Assembly (NCBI GenBank): GCA_030549495.1
Contig: JAUIRK010000633.1
Span: 62,001-126,000, forward strand
Origin: Nectonema munidae
Taxonomy: Eukaryota > Nematomorpha > Nectonematoida > Nectonematidae
Direction: 5' to 3'
Length of the DNA stretch: 64,000 bases
Shown: piece by piece, positions 12,701 to 22,640 of the stretch
Position numbering within the stretch: position 1 is the first letter of the stretch
Layout: each line of letters begins with the position of its first letter
The notes under the pieces: model-generated
Told to the model about the DNA's origin: nothing
Databases searched by the model: none
What the model saw: only the letters and a program-made list of their open reading frames with translations
Translations under genes and position numbers: made by a program

Positions 12701-15700
12701 AGTTTAAAAGTTAGATTGAGAGATAGGTAGTTATTTATATAATAAGTTGCTTGTTTAATAAATGTTTTATTTTCAGTTTGCATGTTGTTTGGTTTTTCTA
12801 CACATATTTGATTGGTTTTTTGTTTAAATATGTAACATCAGAAGATTCGAAGGAACCAACAGAACGCAAATTCATTCCCACAGTGACAATTTTCCAAGAG
12901 ATAGGAAACTCAAAAAAGGCCAAAAATTCAAAAAAGTTGGAATGCGAGTAAACTTGAGTTTCTGTTCTGACTCCATAAAAGAAATTTTATCTTAAGGTTT
13001 GTGAAACATAAGGATAAAAGTGTGAAAAAATATCCTACCATTATTATCAACAGAAAATTCCGTCATTTTTATCGTGAGGCGTCTCTTAAGAGTATCCGGG
13101 TATTGATTGAAGGAACGCTTGTTGTGCTTTTCATCTTGGTAGAACTGTTGCAAAATTCGCAAAAAGTTGCTCTTAAGGAGACTCAGTTCTTTTTCGAAGT
13201 ATTGATCCAAATACGGTTTTAAAATGTTTGAGGTAAGCTTCACGATGAATAAAGAATCTATGCTAGACTTGATGAAGCTGATTAAAATATTTTTTAAAAT
13301 CAATGAAGAAATAGATTTGTATCAAAGTTAAAATATAAAAAGAAAACAAAATATACATTTTATTACGTCAAAATCGTTCCAATTCAAAATTTCACCATTT
13401 CCTATAAATCTAATTTATAGGATAAAGTATATTTTACATCTTAAACTCTAAATTTGACAAATTGTTAACAAATTCCCAAAGGATTCTAATCTTCAAGCAC
13501 ACAGCCTTTCTGCATTTCAGGTTGAAACAAATGAGAATTATGTAAAAAGAATATTCGAAAAAGCACAGTCAAGCACACAGCTTTTCTGTATTTCAGGTTC
13601 AAACAAATGAGAACTATGTAAAAAAGATTTTGTGAATAAGCACAGAAGTACAAAAATATCAAAGTTTACTTACTAGCTGTTTCAATGCAAGATAAATTTG
13701 CCCACAAAAGCTGTACTTCAAAATATTTTATTGGATCAAGCCATCCACTACATAAATTTGGTTTCAAGGGCATAAAAACTTTTCCAAATATGTGGAGTAT
13801 AATTTTATCTCAATTTCACCTAGAAAGCTTTTTGTTGAAGAACTAACTCATAACAAGTTTCTATACTCATAACAAAGAAATTCTTTTCGAGAAATTCTAT
13901 AGCCTGAATTATCTTGAGCGTATTTTGCCAACTGAGCCCTGAAATTTAAAGCACAATTTGTAAAAGTATATGAACGTAAGAGAATTCGTAAAAGAGGAAA
14001 TGATTAAAAACTCAACGAGTAAGGAAAAAGTGGAAGCTTTTTCGTTAAGAAGTAAAGAATTCCAAGGGGATTTGCTTTATTTTAAGAGTAATTATATGAT
14101 GTTTAGAAAAATAATGGGAAAAAGGGAAATACCCATTGGATACTGAATTAAAAAGGTTGAGATAGCAACTTTTCTCAAATCAAATTTTATCTGTTACGTT
14201 GAAAGGTGGTGATTCTAACAAAAATAGAATCCGTATCAAAGAAAATAATCTATCTAAAAAAAAGAAATCTTACTAAGTAACGATTCATAGGAAATTAAAG
14301 TTTTCTTAATAATGAGAAAAATAGATAAATTGTATCGCTAAAAGAATTTGTTTGAAAGGTCAACTCTGAAGAGGCAAAATGCTCATATACAACAACACTA
14401 AATTTAATCATAACTCAATTTTAGGAAGAGGAAGTCAATTTCTTGATTTTTTTACTTTAAAATTTCTCACCTCTCGTTTAACTTGTCGATTTTGATTGAC
14501 ATATTATAGAGTTCTTCTAGAAAAGGATCAACATCTGATATAGAATTGAGCTTTTTTGACATATATTCGCCAAGTTTTCCATGGTACATACTAATCAGGA
14601 GTTTGAATTTCACTCGTTCTGGATTTTCTTTAAAAACGGAATTTGCAATCGCAAAAGCACGTTGTGAAAACTCGTAAAAGTCGGAAAAAATATCATCTTC
14701 CGATTTAAAGGGATCAGATATTTCCAAAGACTAATAACATAACAGATGTAAAAGATGAATGAAATAAATTCTGAAAAAACCTTTTGCGAGTGCTCTATAA
14801 AAACTTCAATGCAGCGCTTATATCCCTATGAATAAAAATATTTGAAGTCATGCACGAGCCACCATACAATTAAAATAGTAAGCTGGAAACAAAATGAATG
14901 TCCACATCTTTATAAAGAAAATTTTTAATGGAGGAAAAATTAAATTAATTTGCATAAACGTCTTGAGAGAAAAAGTTATGAAGATAAAGAAGATGAAGGA
15001 TCGAATTCATTTCATAGAAAGACGTTAGGGGTAAATAATATCAATCAGAATTGGGAAGAATGAAAACTGATTATTAGACAGGTGATCATTAAAACAGCTT
15101 TTTATGCTAAATAAACATATATAAATATACAGCATTTGGCTAAAAAATAGATTTAAAAGAAGGCTTTGATCGTAAACTGTAACATGTAAACTGTTTTTGA
15201 CAAACTTTGAGGTGCTGAATTTGTAAACTAAATTAAAATTGTGTAAACCTATTGTCAGGATCAGTATAAAATTAGCATTAGTGTTAGTGTTGAGGCTAGG
15301 TTTAGTGATAGAGCAATCGTACACACATACATTTACATAAACATTTTTTCGCCATTCTGAACACAAACTTTTCTATTTATTCATATTAATAGATACATAT
15401 TGAAATTAGACATCCATACGCTAAAATACTTAAATCTCAAAAACAGTGGTATAGCAATTCGTACTGTTATTATTCTGAAGAAAAATTGCAAGATACTAAA
15501 GGAATTTAAGAAAGGATTCATTTAAAATTATTTCATATAGATGATACTAATGTCTATAAGTAAACACGAGCTTATTAAAAGACTGTTGGGTACCCACAAA
15601 AGCGGATACCGGCATGCGCATGTCGCCCAGAGCAGTACTCTAAAATCTATATTCTCAACTATAAAAATAATGTAAGACAATTCTTTGATCGCATATTGAT

Positions 15701-18459
15701 TTGAGTAAAAATAATTATTACCATTACTTAGAATACGAAATGAACAAAATAGTATATTAATCGTTATCAACAATATTCTCTCAATAACGACTTTAGGAAG
15801 TGCATAGAATGCCACTTTAACCTAGCTAATTTTTAACGATGCATTTGTTCCAGTCATAAAAAATTACAACTCTGCTCGCTATCTTGATAATTATATGCGG
15901 GAATAGAGGGAAAGTTAGTTTTGAAGGGAATGGGTATGTGGTGATGCAGAAGCTAAAACAAATAATAAATAAAAGATACTGTGAAGTTTGTTAAAATAGT
16001 AATTATATCAGTCATAGCAGGAATGTTAATGTTGGCAAGAGCTTCGACAAATTGATCCACCAATTCACTCTCGACTTTTTCGTAAATTTTAGTGATTTCT
16101 CGCTTCGCCTCCAAATACCTATCGTCCTCATCAGGCAAATCTTGGCACAGAGAAAATAACTTTTGGATGAAAGGGGCTGCTTCCTGTCTCTAAATAAAGA
16201 AATTATCATGATTCGAAAAGCAAGTTTACATTGAAATGACGACTTCTTAAAATATATAGCAATTGATGAATCCCAAAAGTATATTAGGGCACAAAGTTAC
16301 CACCTACCATAGCAAAAAAGTGGAGTTGGAGTAAATTTTAAAAGCATATTTACATTAGGGATACGATGGGGCGAAGAAGGTGATTTTAACAGTCAAAAAT
16401 GTTGAATAAATGTATTGGTTTTTTAAAAAAATTCCTAAAATGACTTCAAATAAGAAATTACTGCTATGATGATTCCAGGGATTGTCCCGGTTTTACCGAA
16501 TGCTTTATGACAAAATTATTAGAGATTTCGAATAATCCGGCTTATTTATTTTATACTTACAAAAAAGGAGATATGAAAAATATAGCTACAAATATGATTT
16601 ATTATCCTTTTACTCTCACTGAGTTGTTCATGACTTTTCCAAGCACTTATTTGTTCGAGTTAGCTGATTTATAAATCTAACACGCTAAACTTACTTGCCT
16701 AGTAAGAGAATGTAGAAACTTACATGATATATTAGATCTAGAAGATATCAGAACACATGATCCCATTGAGGTATATGATTCTTTGAAACATTTAAAATGA
16801 AATCATAAAGGTCTCATTTACAAGAAAAATGTTTTAATAACAAGTTATAAGGGTTTGAAACAATAAAATCATGTTTCCAATTCTTATCATAAAAATTATA
16901 AAAATAAATGTATACTACTAAATAAATTGCATTGGAAATAAGCCAGAACATGTTAAGCGCTTCTTAGTGGATGGAAAGAGGCATGTGTCAGAATTTAGAA
17001 ACTGTTGTTCCTTATGAAGATTTATAATGATGGATTCAAAACGTAATTCGAATATATGAGAGAAGTCAATTTTTTTAGCTAAAAATTTGTATACAAACGT
17101 AGAATGACTTTTGCAAAGAAACGTTAAAAGGGTGTTACCTGGAGAGCACTGGTGAAGCAATTTTCACCACAACTCTCCTTATTCAAGAATTCAAGGAAGT
17201 ACTTGAAGAGCATCTTGGCCTCTGTTAAACGAGTTCGCGGTTGACTCGAAGCTGCAAGGTGTTCACCCAACAACATAACTTTCGTTGACATCTTCTTTAT
17301 TTCTTCATCTAATTTCTTAAAATCTTCAAAGCATTGCTATAGTCAAAAAAAGGAAAGATATGTATTTTTGAAAAATTTAGAATAAACGTGCATCAGTCTT
17401 ATTATTCAAAAATCATGAAAACTTTTGACATTCATTAAAAAGTAGTTTATAATCGTTTGTTACTCTTTAAAATAGTAAACCATAGATTTTGTGATCTGAG
17501 TAATTAAAATATTTTTGCGGTGTAAATTATCCTTTGTTATTTCACGATAACCAAATTTTAACTTTAATTAATAAAAGAGCTGAAAAATTAAGATAGCGAA
17601 AAAGGTCAAAACTAGCTTTTTATAACATCCACCTTCTCCAAAATTTTAATTCTTGTAAAGATTAGCGCGTTGCTTACGAATGAGGAAATATAAAAAAAAT
17701 TATCCTTTATAACACATATGTTTTATAAATTTGATAAACACAATTTTTCATTAAATAATAATTAAAATGAAGAAGTTATAAAAAAAAGGCAATACCGAAG
17801 ATTGATTCCAGCACTAATGTTTCTCCGGAGTCCGTAATAGTGATTTATAGTTTTCTTATGTCTCAAGAACAATGTGTTAGTACTCATTTAAAATTTATTA
17901 AAACTTAACATTTGAAAAATATTAATGTTAGTGACTCGGTGAAATTTTGCATGATAAATTAACTCAAGAGAGGAATAGATATGTGATATAAATGGGCAAA
18001 AGGAGAATATTCAAAAGGTCTCATTTTTGCATTCAATAATGATAATAACAAATTGTTATATTTTTCCATAATACTATTAGAAAGAGTGCATAGACAATAA
18101 ATTACATTCTGAGACTTTTGCAAAGAGATACTTTTTTGAAACTGGCTCCCCTCTTCCTCGGCACAGCTGTTGGAAAGAGCGCTTATTTTTTCAGCATTCG
18201 AAGCTTTAAGAATGTGCAATTCTTCAATCGACTCCAAAAAACATTCTTGCAGAATGTCGACATTAATCTCTTCTTCGTGGCCTCTAGCATCAATCACTCC
18301 TCTTTTTTGGCCCTGTTCTTTTCCATTTCTATCAAGTTCGTCGGCAATCTTCGAAGATACCTTAGTTACTTCTCTAAAAGGATTTTTCTTATTCGGATCA
18401 GCAAATCCTACTGCTCTCCAAGCCAACTTCTCAACAAATGATTCAACTTCGAAATCCTC
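3588..18459 (-). CDS. Exocyst complex component 5 (Sec10), multi-exon gene
   Basis: Sec10 is a core subunit of the octameric exocyst, which tethers secretory vesicles to the plasma membrane through its Sec15 contact. Ten minus-strand exons were recognised by colinear similarity to animal Sec10: 18459-18106, 17336-17139, 16189-15980, 14825-14781, 14730-14471, 13277-13039, 11998-11781, 8709-8596, 5530-5417 and 3793-3588. All introns begin GT and end AG, and phases agree across the first eight introns (0,0,0,0,2,1,0,0). Together they give about 650 codons; human EXOC5 has about 708. The N-terminal exon (expected about 10 residues) is not found. The last two placed exons do not join in phase, so one small exon remains unplaced in 3794-5416. 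The C-terminal about 60 residues are also missing. No stop or frameshift interrupts the placed exons. Introns of 45 bp to about 3 kb carry transposon insertions. Confidence 0.88.
5417..5530 (-). CDS. EXOC5 exon
   Basis: Acceptor GTTTTAAG, then QLHCELNQRKEHITECIEDK and IKLLIEKCISLCLQNIKQ, matching Sec10 ECLQKKxEIIExMExKLDTGIDRxLxCMIGQMKHI. Donor CAG|GTATTT. 38 codons, phase 0. Confidence 0.85.
5531..6760. other. EXOC5 intron with degenerate 135-bp tandem repeat
   Basis: Non-coding. At 6279 and 6414 near-copies of GATTTCACAGATTTGTTTTG followed by a T-rich tract are 135 bp apart, with a weaker third copy near 6545. This is an old imperfect tandem duplication. Nothing else is recognised here. 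Confidence 0.45.
6763..7497 (+). mobile_element. hAT element, internally deleted, keeps the C-terminal dimerisation ORF
   Basis: The terminal inverted repeat TAGAGCTTCTG is followed by AT-rich arms studded with TCTCGAG. An exact 8-bp target duplication CTCCATAT flanks it (6755-6762 and 7498-7505), the hAT hallmark. Inside, an open frame to 7382 with no ATG at its left edge reads LLCIQPTSCQCERIFSNVSN and LSPKRLSLKNESLNVLVFLK, the hAT C-terminal dimerisation domain. The BED finger and catalytic domain are absent, so it is a 735-bp deletion derivative. It lies in the EXOC5 intron between exons 8709-8596 and 5530-5417. Confidence 0.88.
7506..8595. other. EXOC5 intron remainder
   Basis: AT-rich non-coding intron sequence with no feature recognised. 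Near 7840-8110 phrases such as TTACTTGAATAAAA recur loosely. Confidence 0.4.
8596..8709 (-). CDS. EXOC5 exon
   Basis: Acceptor CTTTTCAG, then VDLDIGQFFHCIQMINSFYH and LFEKVFFELISP, matching Sec10 YFLDVVQQANTIFHLFDKQFxDxLMPLI. It ends INDR at donor GTAATT. 38 codons, phase 0. Confidence 0.85.
8710..11780. other. EXOC5 intron, about 3 kb
   Basis: Mostly AT-rich and non-coding. A minus-strand open frame at 10743-11072 (about 109 codons, with LPRRNIFLPVKANN and CFRNRKNSLHLS) has no recognised family and no Sec10 similarity; it could be a transposase scrap. A short TA run lies at about 11144-11160. Confidence 0.4.
11781..11998 (-). CDS. EXOC5 exon
   Basis: Acceptor AATTTCAG, then D-ESSAILMSEDIALSLLNAM and KVALKRCTKL, matching Sec10 FLSxEVVVNLLQETKxAFERC. 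It continues FHFIFNDFIVYSIDWAL (Sec10 LxIEHIDYAL) to NSSFE at donor GTAATT. 218 nt; phase 1 in, phase 0 out. Confidence 0.88.
12060..12173. mobile_element. piggyBac-type miniature element, diverged copy (114 bp)
   Basis: TTAA at both edges (12060-12063, 12170-12173) and an inverted repeat CCGGTTATCG / CCCGTTATCG. The interior repeats the AATCGTCTGCGTTTAT and TATCGTCTG motifs of the 138-bp family, so it is a sister subfamily with changed ends. It sits in an EXOC5 intron. Confidence 0.7.
13039..13277 (-). CDS. EXOC5 exon
   Basis: Acceptor TTAATCAG, then SFIKSSIDSLFIVKL, matching Sec10 xFLxKLIKSIFxxYL. LLKSNFLRILQQFYQDEKHN (Sec10 LKxRxxxILQRYYDSKNHQ) and KRS follow, and it ends VDNNG at donor GTAGGA. 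239 nt; leaves phase 1. Confidence 0.9.
13494..13648. repeat. 76-bp tandem duplication in an EXOC5 intron
   Basis: Two adjacent copies start with CAAGCACACAGC at 13494 and 13570. They share TTTCAGGTT and AAACAAATGAGAA and differ at about one base in ten. Non-coding. Confidence 0.75.
14471..14730 (-). CDS. EXOC5 exon
   Basis: Acceptor TTATTAG, then SLEISDPFKSEDDIFSDFYE. It continues with VFKENPERVKFKLLISMYHG (Sec10 VFxNPExVLxKLIxxVF) and PFLEELYNMSIKIDKLNE, then donor AG|GTGAGA. 260 nt, ending in phase 2, which joins cleanly to the single leading base of the next exon. Confidence 0.88.
14781..14825 (-). CDS. EXOC5 micro-exon (45 bp)
   Basis: Acceptor TATTCATAG, then GYKRCIEVFIEHSQK, matching Sec10 GYxxCVDVYIKxCQ, then donor AAG|GTTTTT, a weak consensus. 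Fifteen codons, phase 0 at both ends, only 50 bp upstream of the next exon. Confidence 0.85.
15584..15673 (+). mobile_element. Possible LTR fragment (TGTTGGGTACC)
   Basis: A locally GC-richer stretch starts TGTTGGGTACCCAC and includes GCATGCGCATGTCGCC. This resembles the beginning of a retrotransposon LTR. The pentamer AAGAC occurs on both sides (15579-15583 and 15674-15678), but 90 bp is too short for a whole LTR and no CA end is present. Very tentative; lies in an EXOC5 intron. Confidence 0.25.
15980..16189 (-). CDS. EXOC5 exon
   Basis: Acceptor ATTTAG, then RQEAAPFIQKLFSLCQDLP, matching Sec10 xxEAAxIIQKLxxIAQELP. It continues with AKREITKIYEKVESELVDQF and ends ILTNFT at donor GTATCT. 70 codons, phase 0 at both ends. 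Confidence 0.9.
17139..17336 (-). CDS. EXOC5 exon
   Basis: Acceptor ACTATAG, then QCFEDFKKLDEEIKKMSTKV, matching the Sec10 QxFxxLDExIxxVATKV segment. Next come GEHLAA, PRTRLTEAKMLFKYFLEFLN (Sec10 PRxRAxEAxxLMxYFxEFL) and donor CAG|GTAACA. 66 codons, phase 0 at both ends. Confidence 0.9.
18106..18459 (-). CDS. EXOC5 exon (N-terminal coiled region)
   Basis: Acceptor TTATTTTAG, then EDFEVESFVEKLAWRAVG, matching the (D/E)EFVERLAWR motif near the Sec10 start. It continues through ILQECFLESIEELH and the coiled-coil-like NAEKISALSNSCAEEE to KSQN at donor GTAATT. A stretch of about 25 mostly charged residues (around 18400-18290) appears extra relative to vertebrate Sec10. 118 codons, phase 0 at both ends. 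Confidence 0.88.
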
Positions 18460-18600
18460 CTAAAATAAAGAAGAGACGTCATTTAAAAGGCATCATATAT
18501 AGTAAAAGAAATTAAATATCGTATTTGCTCATGATGTTATACTTTGTTAATTTACTATCAAAAATTTCTAAATTTACTAAAAGTACACTAAGCCAAAATA
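18460..18600. other. Region upstream of the first recognised EXOC5 exon
   Basis: The missing EXOC5 start exon should lie at or beyond here on the minus strand. No convincing short ATG exon with donor was recognised. Confidence 0.3.
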
Positions 18601-19560
18601 ATAAATAAGTAATGGCCAAAACGGAGTACAGAAATTAAATAAAAAATTTTGATTTAGTATAAAAAAATCATTTTAAATCTCAAGGATATTTTTAGAGAGA
18701 ATTTCGTCCTCAATCAAAATTTTGATTGATGATTTTCAATCAAGTTCCGATTTTTCATCAATAAAATAGATATAAACGCTTTATGCGTTTCAAACTGTAT
18801 AGACTATAGAGATATAAATTTTTAAGAGTGTATCTAATAAAGACGCTAAGTTATAAATTTTCGATGGATAAATTCAAACTTTTATAAATACTTAGAATTC
18901 TCGTTTTAATTAATTTAAAATGATAATACAAAATCTGAATTCATAAGAAAATTTTTATTTAATTTTAGAATCAAACTACACTGACTTTAATCAAAAGCAT
19001 GCAAATTTAATTTTTCCGAAACATTCTTACACCCTAATTGAGAAAAGTAAGTCCTGAAATGAACTCAGCATGGTCAATTTAGAAAAAAAAATATATTTTA
19101 TTTAAAATGCGAAGGAATGTTTTTAAGATAATATCCAGGCGTACATCACAAATTCGATCAGCATTTTCATGTATTTTTTCACAGTAATGGCCAGAACTTT
19201 AGCCCAAAAATGAAATCAGAATGGTTAATTTACTATAAAAAAAAATATAATGGATGTTTTTGGAGAAAAATAGGTTTCTACCACTAATTTGGTTGACAAT
19301 TTTACACTTTAATTACGGAAATAAAAATGGAATCAGTATGGTAGTTTTGGTATAAAAAATATATTATTTGAAAATTTAAATAATATTCTTAGAAACAATT
19401 TCCTGTCGTGAACCGCGAGTTTTATTGACATTTCCACTGCCTAATTGAGAAAAATGATTTAAAAAATTAAATCTGAATGGTCAATTTAGTATAGAAATAT
19501 ACATTTCATTTAAAATTTGAATAATATTCTAGGACACATTTTTTCAGGAGAAAACTTTCT
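18600..19560 (-). repeat. Tandem repeat family 1 (about 150 bp), inverted locus
   Basis: On the plus strand the phrase ATGGTCAATTTAGTATAAAA (and variants) recurs at about 19070, 19228, 19338 and 19479, with a weaker start near 18650. Each is followed by a T/A-rich block and a TTTGATTGAC-like block. Reversed, it matches the unit at 43.95-44.76 kb (TATACCAAATCGACCATGCT). Units are diverged (spacing about 110-160 bp), so the array is old. Confidence 0.65.
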
Positions 19561-19589
19561 CGTAAACCTACTAAATGATTGATTGCGAA

Positions 19590-19960
19590 TCTGATAGTGG
19601 CATTTATTTTTTTTATAAAATCAATCAAATCTGTCAATCACTGTCCAATATTTGAGCTTCCTAATTTTCGCCCTAAACTTTTCTGATAACTTCATAAACT
19701 GCCTTTATAGAGTAAATTAATGTTTTTTATCTTTTCAGTATCAAGTCATGTGGTAAAATTGTGGTCAGATATTTTCTAGCAATTTTAAAACAATTTTTTT
19801 CCATTTAACAATTATATTTTATTCTCATTGTTATTAGTATAATTTTTTCTCAGTATACCATAAATTAAAAAATTTAATCAAACCTGTCAATCAATGCCAA
19901 GTACTTTTTTTTTAAACTTCTTAGCAAAAGAGTATTTTTCCCATTTTTTTTACTTATCTC
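19590..19960 (-). repeat. Tandem repeat family 2 (about 145 bp) relics
   Basis: Reversed, sequences near 19590-19640 and 19865-19895 read GACAGATTTGATTGATTT, then TATAAAAAAA and TGCCACT. This matches the unit at 45.7-46.36 kb. Two diverged partial units are visible. Confidence 0.5.
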
Positions 19961-19969
19961 TCTCTACAC

Positions 19970-20880
19970 ATTGAAACAATTTATTTTCATAAATGATTTG
20001 TGATATTTTTAAAATCGTGGTCTCTTTGCGAAAAGAAAATTTTCAAAAAAATTATTCTATAAATTTTTTTAAAAAATAAAAAAAAAATCAAATTTTTTAA
20101 CAATAGTATGTTTAAATAGTAGGTATATTTTATGAATGTGCAAAAAAATTGAAAAAAAATATTTAATTCTTCATTTTACACGGAAAATCAAAAAAAATAA
20201 TATCAAAAAATATAATATCAAAAAAAATATCAAAAATAAATATTTTTAACAATTTTAAATAAGTTGATATAAAATTTGGGAAAAAAATAATTGTTTTGAT
20301 GTAAAATTTTTGAATCAAAAATGTCAACTTTTAAAAATTCAAACCTTGTTTATAAAAAAATTAATTTTTTTTTCGAATTTTTTTTTCACAGAATCATTTA
20401 TTTATAAAAAATACTTTAACCCGCTTAAAATTTTTTCAAAATTATACATCTCGCAGGAATTGAAAATGTGAAAAAAAATGAGTTTAGGTGCGGATCAATG
20501 AACTCACTCCAGGTCATTTCACTCGCACCATGTGATAGCGCTATCGAAATAAATTAGGATAACATTTTATAGCTTGCAAAAATCTTTTTGAATCTAAAAG
20601 TAATTTGACTTTGAATGGAAAAAGTAAAAAAAATAATGTTCGGGATGACATATAAATATATGATTCGCTTAATATTATTATATATCTTTATATATTAGAT
20701 TAGATAAACTTGATTCTGTTCAATAAACTATTATTATTAGAAAAAAATAAATAATCAAGAAAAATTGACATTCAATTAAAGTGGTTGGTTTGTTAGATAG
20801 AATACATTTTCAGCCTTAAAGCTATAAGCTCAAATTATATTTGAGATGATTAGTCACAGCTTTTTGATTTTGTTTTTTTA
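19970..20880. other. Low-complexity AT-rich stretch
   Basis: No gene. 20030-20420 is dominated by runs of A and T and ATATCAAAAAA-type phrases. An AATAAACTATTATTATTAG string at about 20721-20739 resembles the 3' tails of some LINEs but has no coding sequence beside it. Confidence 0.4.
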
Positions 20881-20888
20881 AGAGTGAG

Positions 20889-20959
20889 GAGCCTTGTTGA
20901 TCGAATCCCTGACTTCAACTGTTAAGCTGAGAGATACATCCTAACAACCATTGAGGCTC
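20889..20959 (-). repeat. tRNA-like sequence, probably a SINE head or tRNA pseudogene
   Basis: Reversed, a 71-nt block begins GAGCCTC and ends AAGGCTC, so the outer six bases can pair like an acceptor stem. It holds GGTTGTTAGGATG (A-box-like) and GGGATTCGATC (B-box-like). The T-arm stem does not pair well, so a working tRNA is unlikely. Confidence 0.45.
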
Positions 20960-21429
20960 TAAATTAATCAGAGAAAATTACTGTTTTAATATGAAAATTA
21001 TACCGATTCTAATTCTGTATAAATACTAGGTGGATTTTGGTTTTTCATTATTTGAAAAAAAAACTTAATAATCCAAAGAATCCATTAATTGCTTGGACTA
21101 TAATAATTTTAAAAAGGAAAAATAGTAAATTAAGAACACCAGATAAGCTATCTGAGATTATGCCTCTGGAGATATTTAATAATTAATAAGGATGTGTATA
21201 TTAATTATATTAATGGATATATTTTTCAAGCATAATATTTGAAAATATAAAATTGGTGACAGAATAGAAAAATTTCTTAAATACTTTTTTTGAGTATCTT
21301 ATCTTAAGGAATATTTTTTAAAAGTTTTGTTACAATGGAAACAAAATCTTTTTTTGAATATCCCAAAAAAACATGATTTCTAAAGTTTATTGGAATGAAA
21401 CAATGAGTAAAACCATTGGGTCCATATAT

Positions 21430-22170
21430 AAGTGAAAAAGGCTGCTTGATCGAACACAATACCTTTTAATGGTGCCTGGTCAAAACGTCCGAAAACCAAA
21501 ACGTCGAAACCAAAGGGTCCGAAAAATAAAACGTCCGAAACCAAAACGTCCGAAAACCAAAACGACCGAAACAAAAACGTCCGAAACCAAAAGGTCCGAA
21601 AATTAGATTAACAGTATCTGAACCCTAAAAAACATTTTTTTCAAGAATCAAAATTGTTGAGGAAAAAAACTGAAAAATTGAGCACAAAACTTTTTTTATT
21701 TAAAAAAAATCTATTTCTAGTTTTTTAGTTTAAAACTTTACACATTTTATATTAAAATGAAAAATGCATATAATCAAGCGTGTCTTTTTACTGGAATAGA
21801 TAAAAATTCATTCCAATCTCTTAAAATCCATTCAAATCGTGTAGTTTTTCCTTTGATTTTTGATAGCAAGTCTAATTTTCAAAGTCTTGCAAATTCAACT
21901 AATTAGTATAACTTTTTCCGAGACTTTTTTCCAAAATTGGGTTATATATTTTAAAATCATAATCTTCAGAAGTGTTTAATTTTAAAATGAATTTTTTTAG
22001 CCAAATTCATTATAATCCAAAAAAAATTGGTTTCGGACGTTTTGGTTTTCGGACGTTTTGGTTTCGGACGTTTTGGATTTCGGACGTTTTGGATTTCGGA
22101 CGTTTTGACTATGAACCCCTTTTAATACCTAAGGGAAATATCTAACCAACCTTATTCATGCCCCCATAGA
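21430..22170 (-). repeat. SINE copy split by an insertion
   Basis: Reversed, 22169-22127 gives the family head (GGGGGCATGAATAAGGTTGG) and 21470-21441 gives the B-box side (GGTATTGTGTTCGATCAAGC). These two halves match contiguous parts of the SINE seen at 326-485. The 647 bp between them is foldback-like element B, so the SINE is the older of the two. Confidence 0.7.
21471..22117. mobile_element. Foldback/MULE-like non-autonomous element B (CGTCCGAAA arms)
   Basis: The left arm (21471-21605) is made of about 14-17 bp units such as CCGAAACCAAAACGT. The right arm (22029-22117) is its inverse. Ends read GGTGCCTGGTCAAAACGTCC and, reversed, GGTTCATAGTCAAAACGTCC. CCTTTTAAT at 21462-21470 and 22118-22126 is an exact 9-bp target duplication. 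The centre is AT-rich with no ORF. Same architecture as element A with unrelated sequence. Confidence 0.85.
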
Positions 22171-22174
22171 TTGG

Positions 22175-22640
22175 AAAACGTGGTTAATTCCTCTTTCCTC
22201 AATAAAAAAATATTCTTGCAATTTTATATCAATTGTTCCATTTTGAACATCCAATAGGCAATTTCATTTATATAAAACGCTATTACAAATTAAAATAATA
22301 TTCAGAACTTGGTTGCAAGTTTTCTTTTATTTGTTTTGAATTTGAAAAAAATGTTCTAGAATCCACTTTTAATTTTGAATACAACTCTTACAATAAATCT
22401 TTCACGAGTAAGTAAAATTTCAATGGTTAAAAATTTTGTTTGGAAAAAGTTTTATGTTTTTATATGAGAAAATTTTTAAAAATTATTTTTTCCTAAATTT
22501 TATAACTGAATTCTGAACAGAATGTTACACAATCAATAAAGTTACTAAAAGTTTTTGTTAGAGTGAACATCAGATAACTTATGAAAAATTTACTAAAAAT
22601 GGAATTACCAAATAAAATTGAAAGTTACAAGATTTTATAT
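22175..22640. other. Non-coding stretch
   Basis: AT-rich, no gene or repeat recognised. Confidence 0.4.

Noticed and set aside
15528-15815. 95-codon minus frame as a gene
   Set aside because: Overlaps a possible LTR fragment in an intron; no family recognised.
20889-20959. Functional tRNA gene
   Set aside because: The T-arm stem does not pair and the head resembles the SINE family; treated as tRNA-like repeat.
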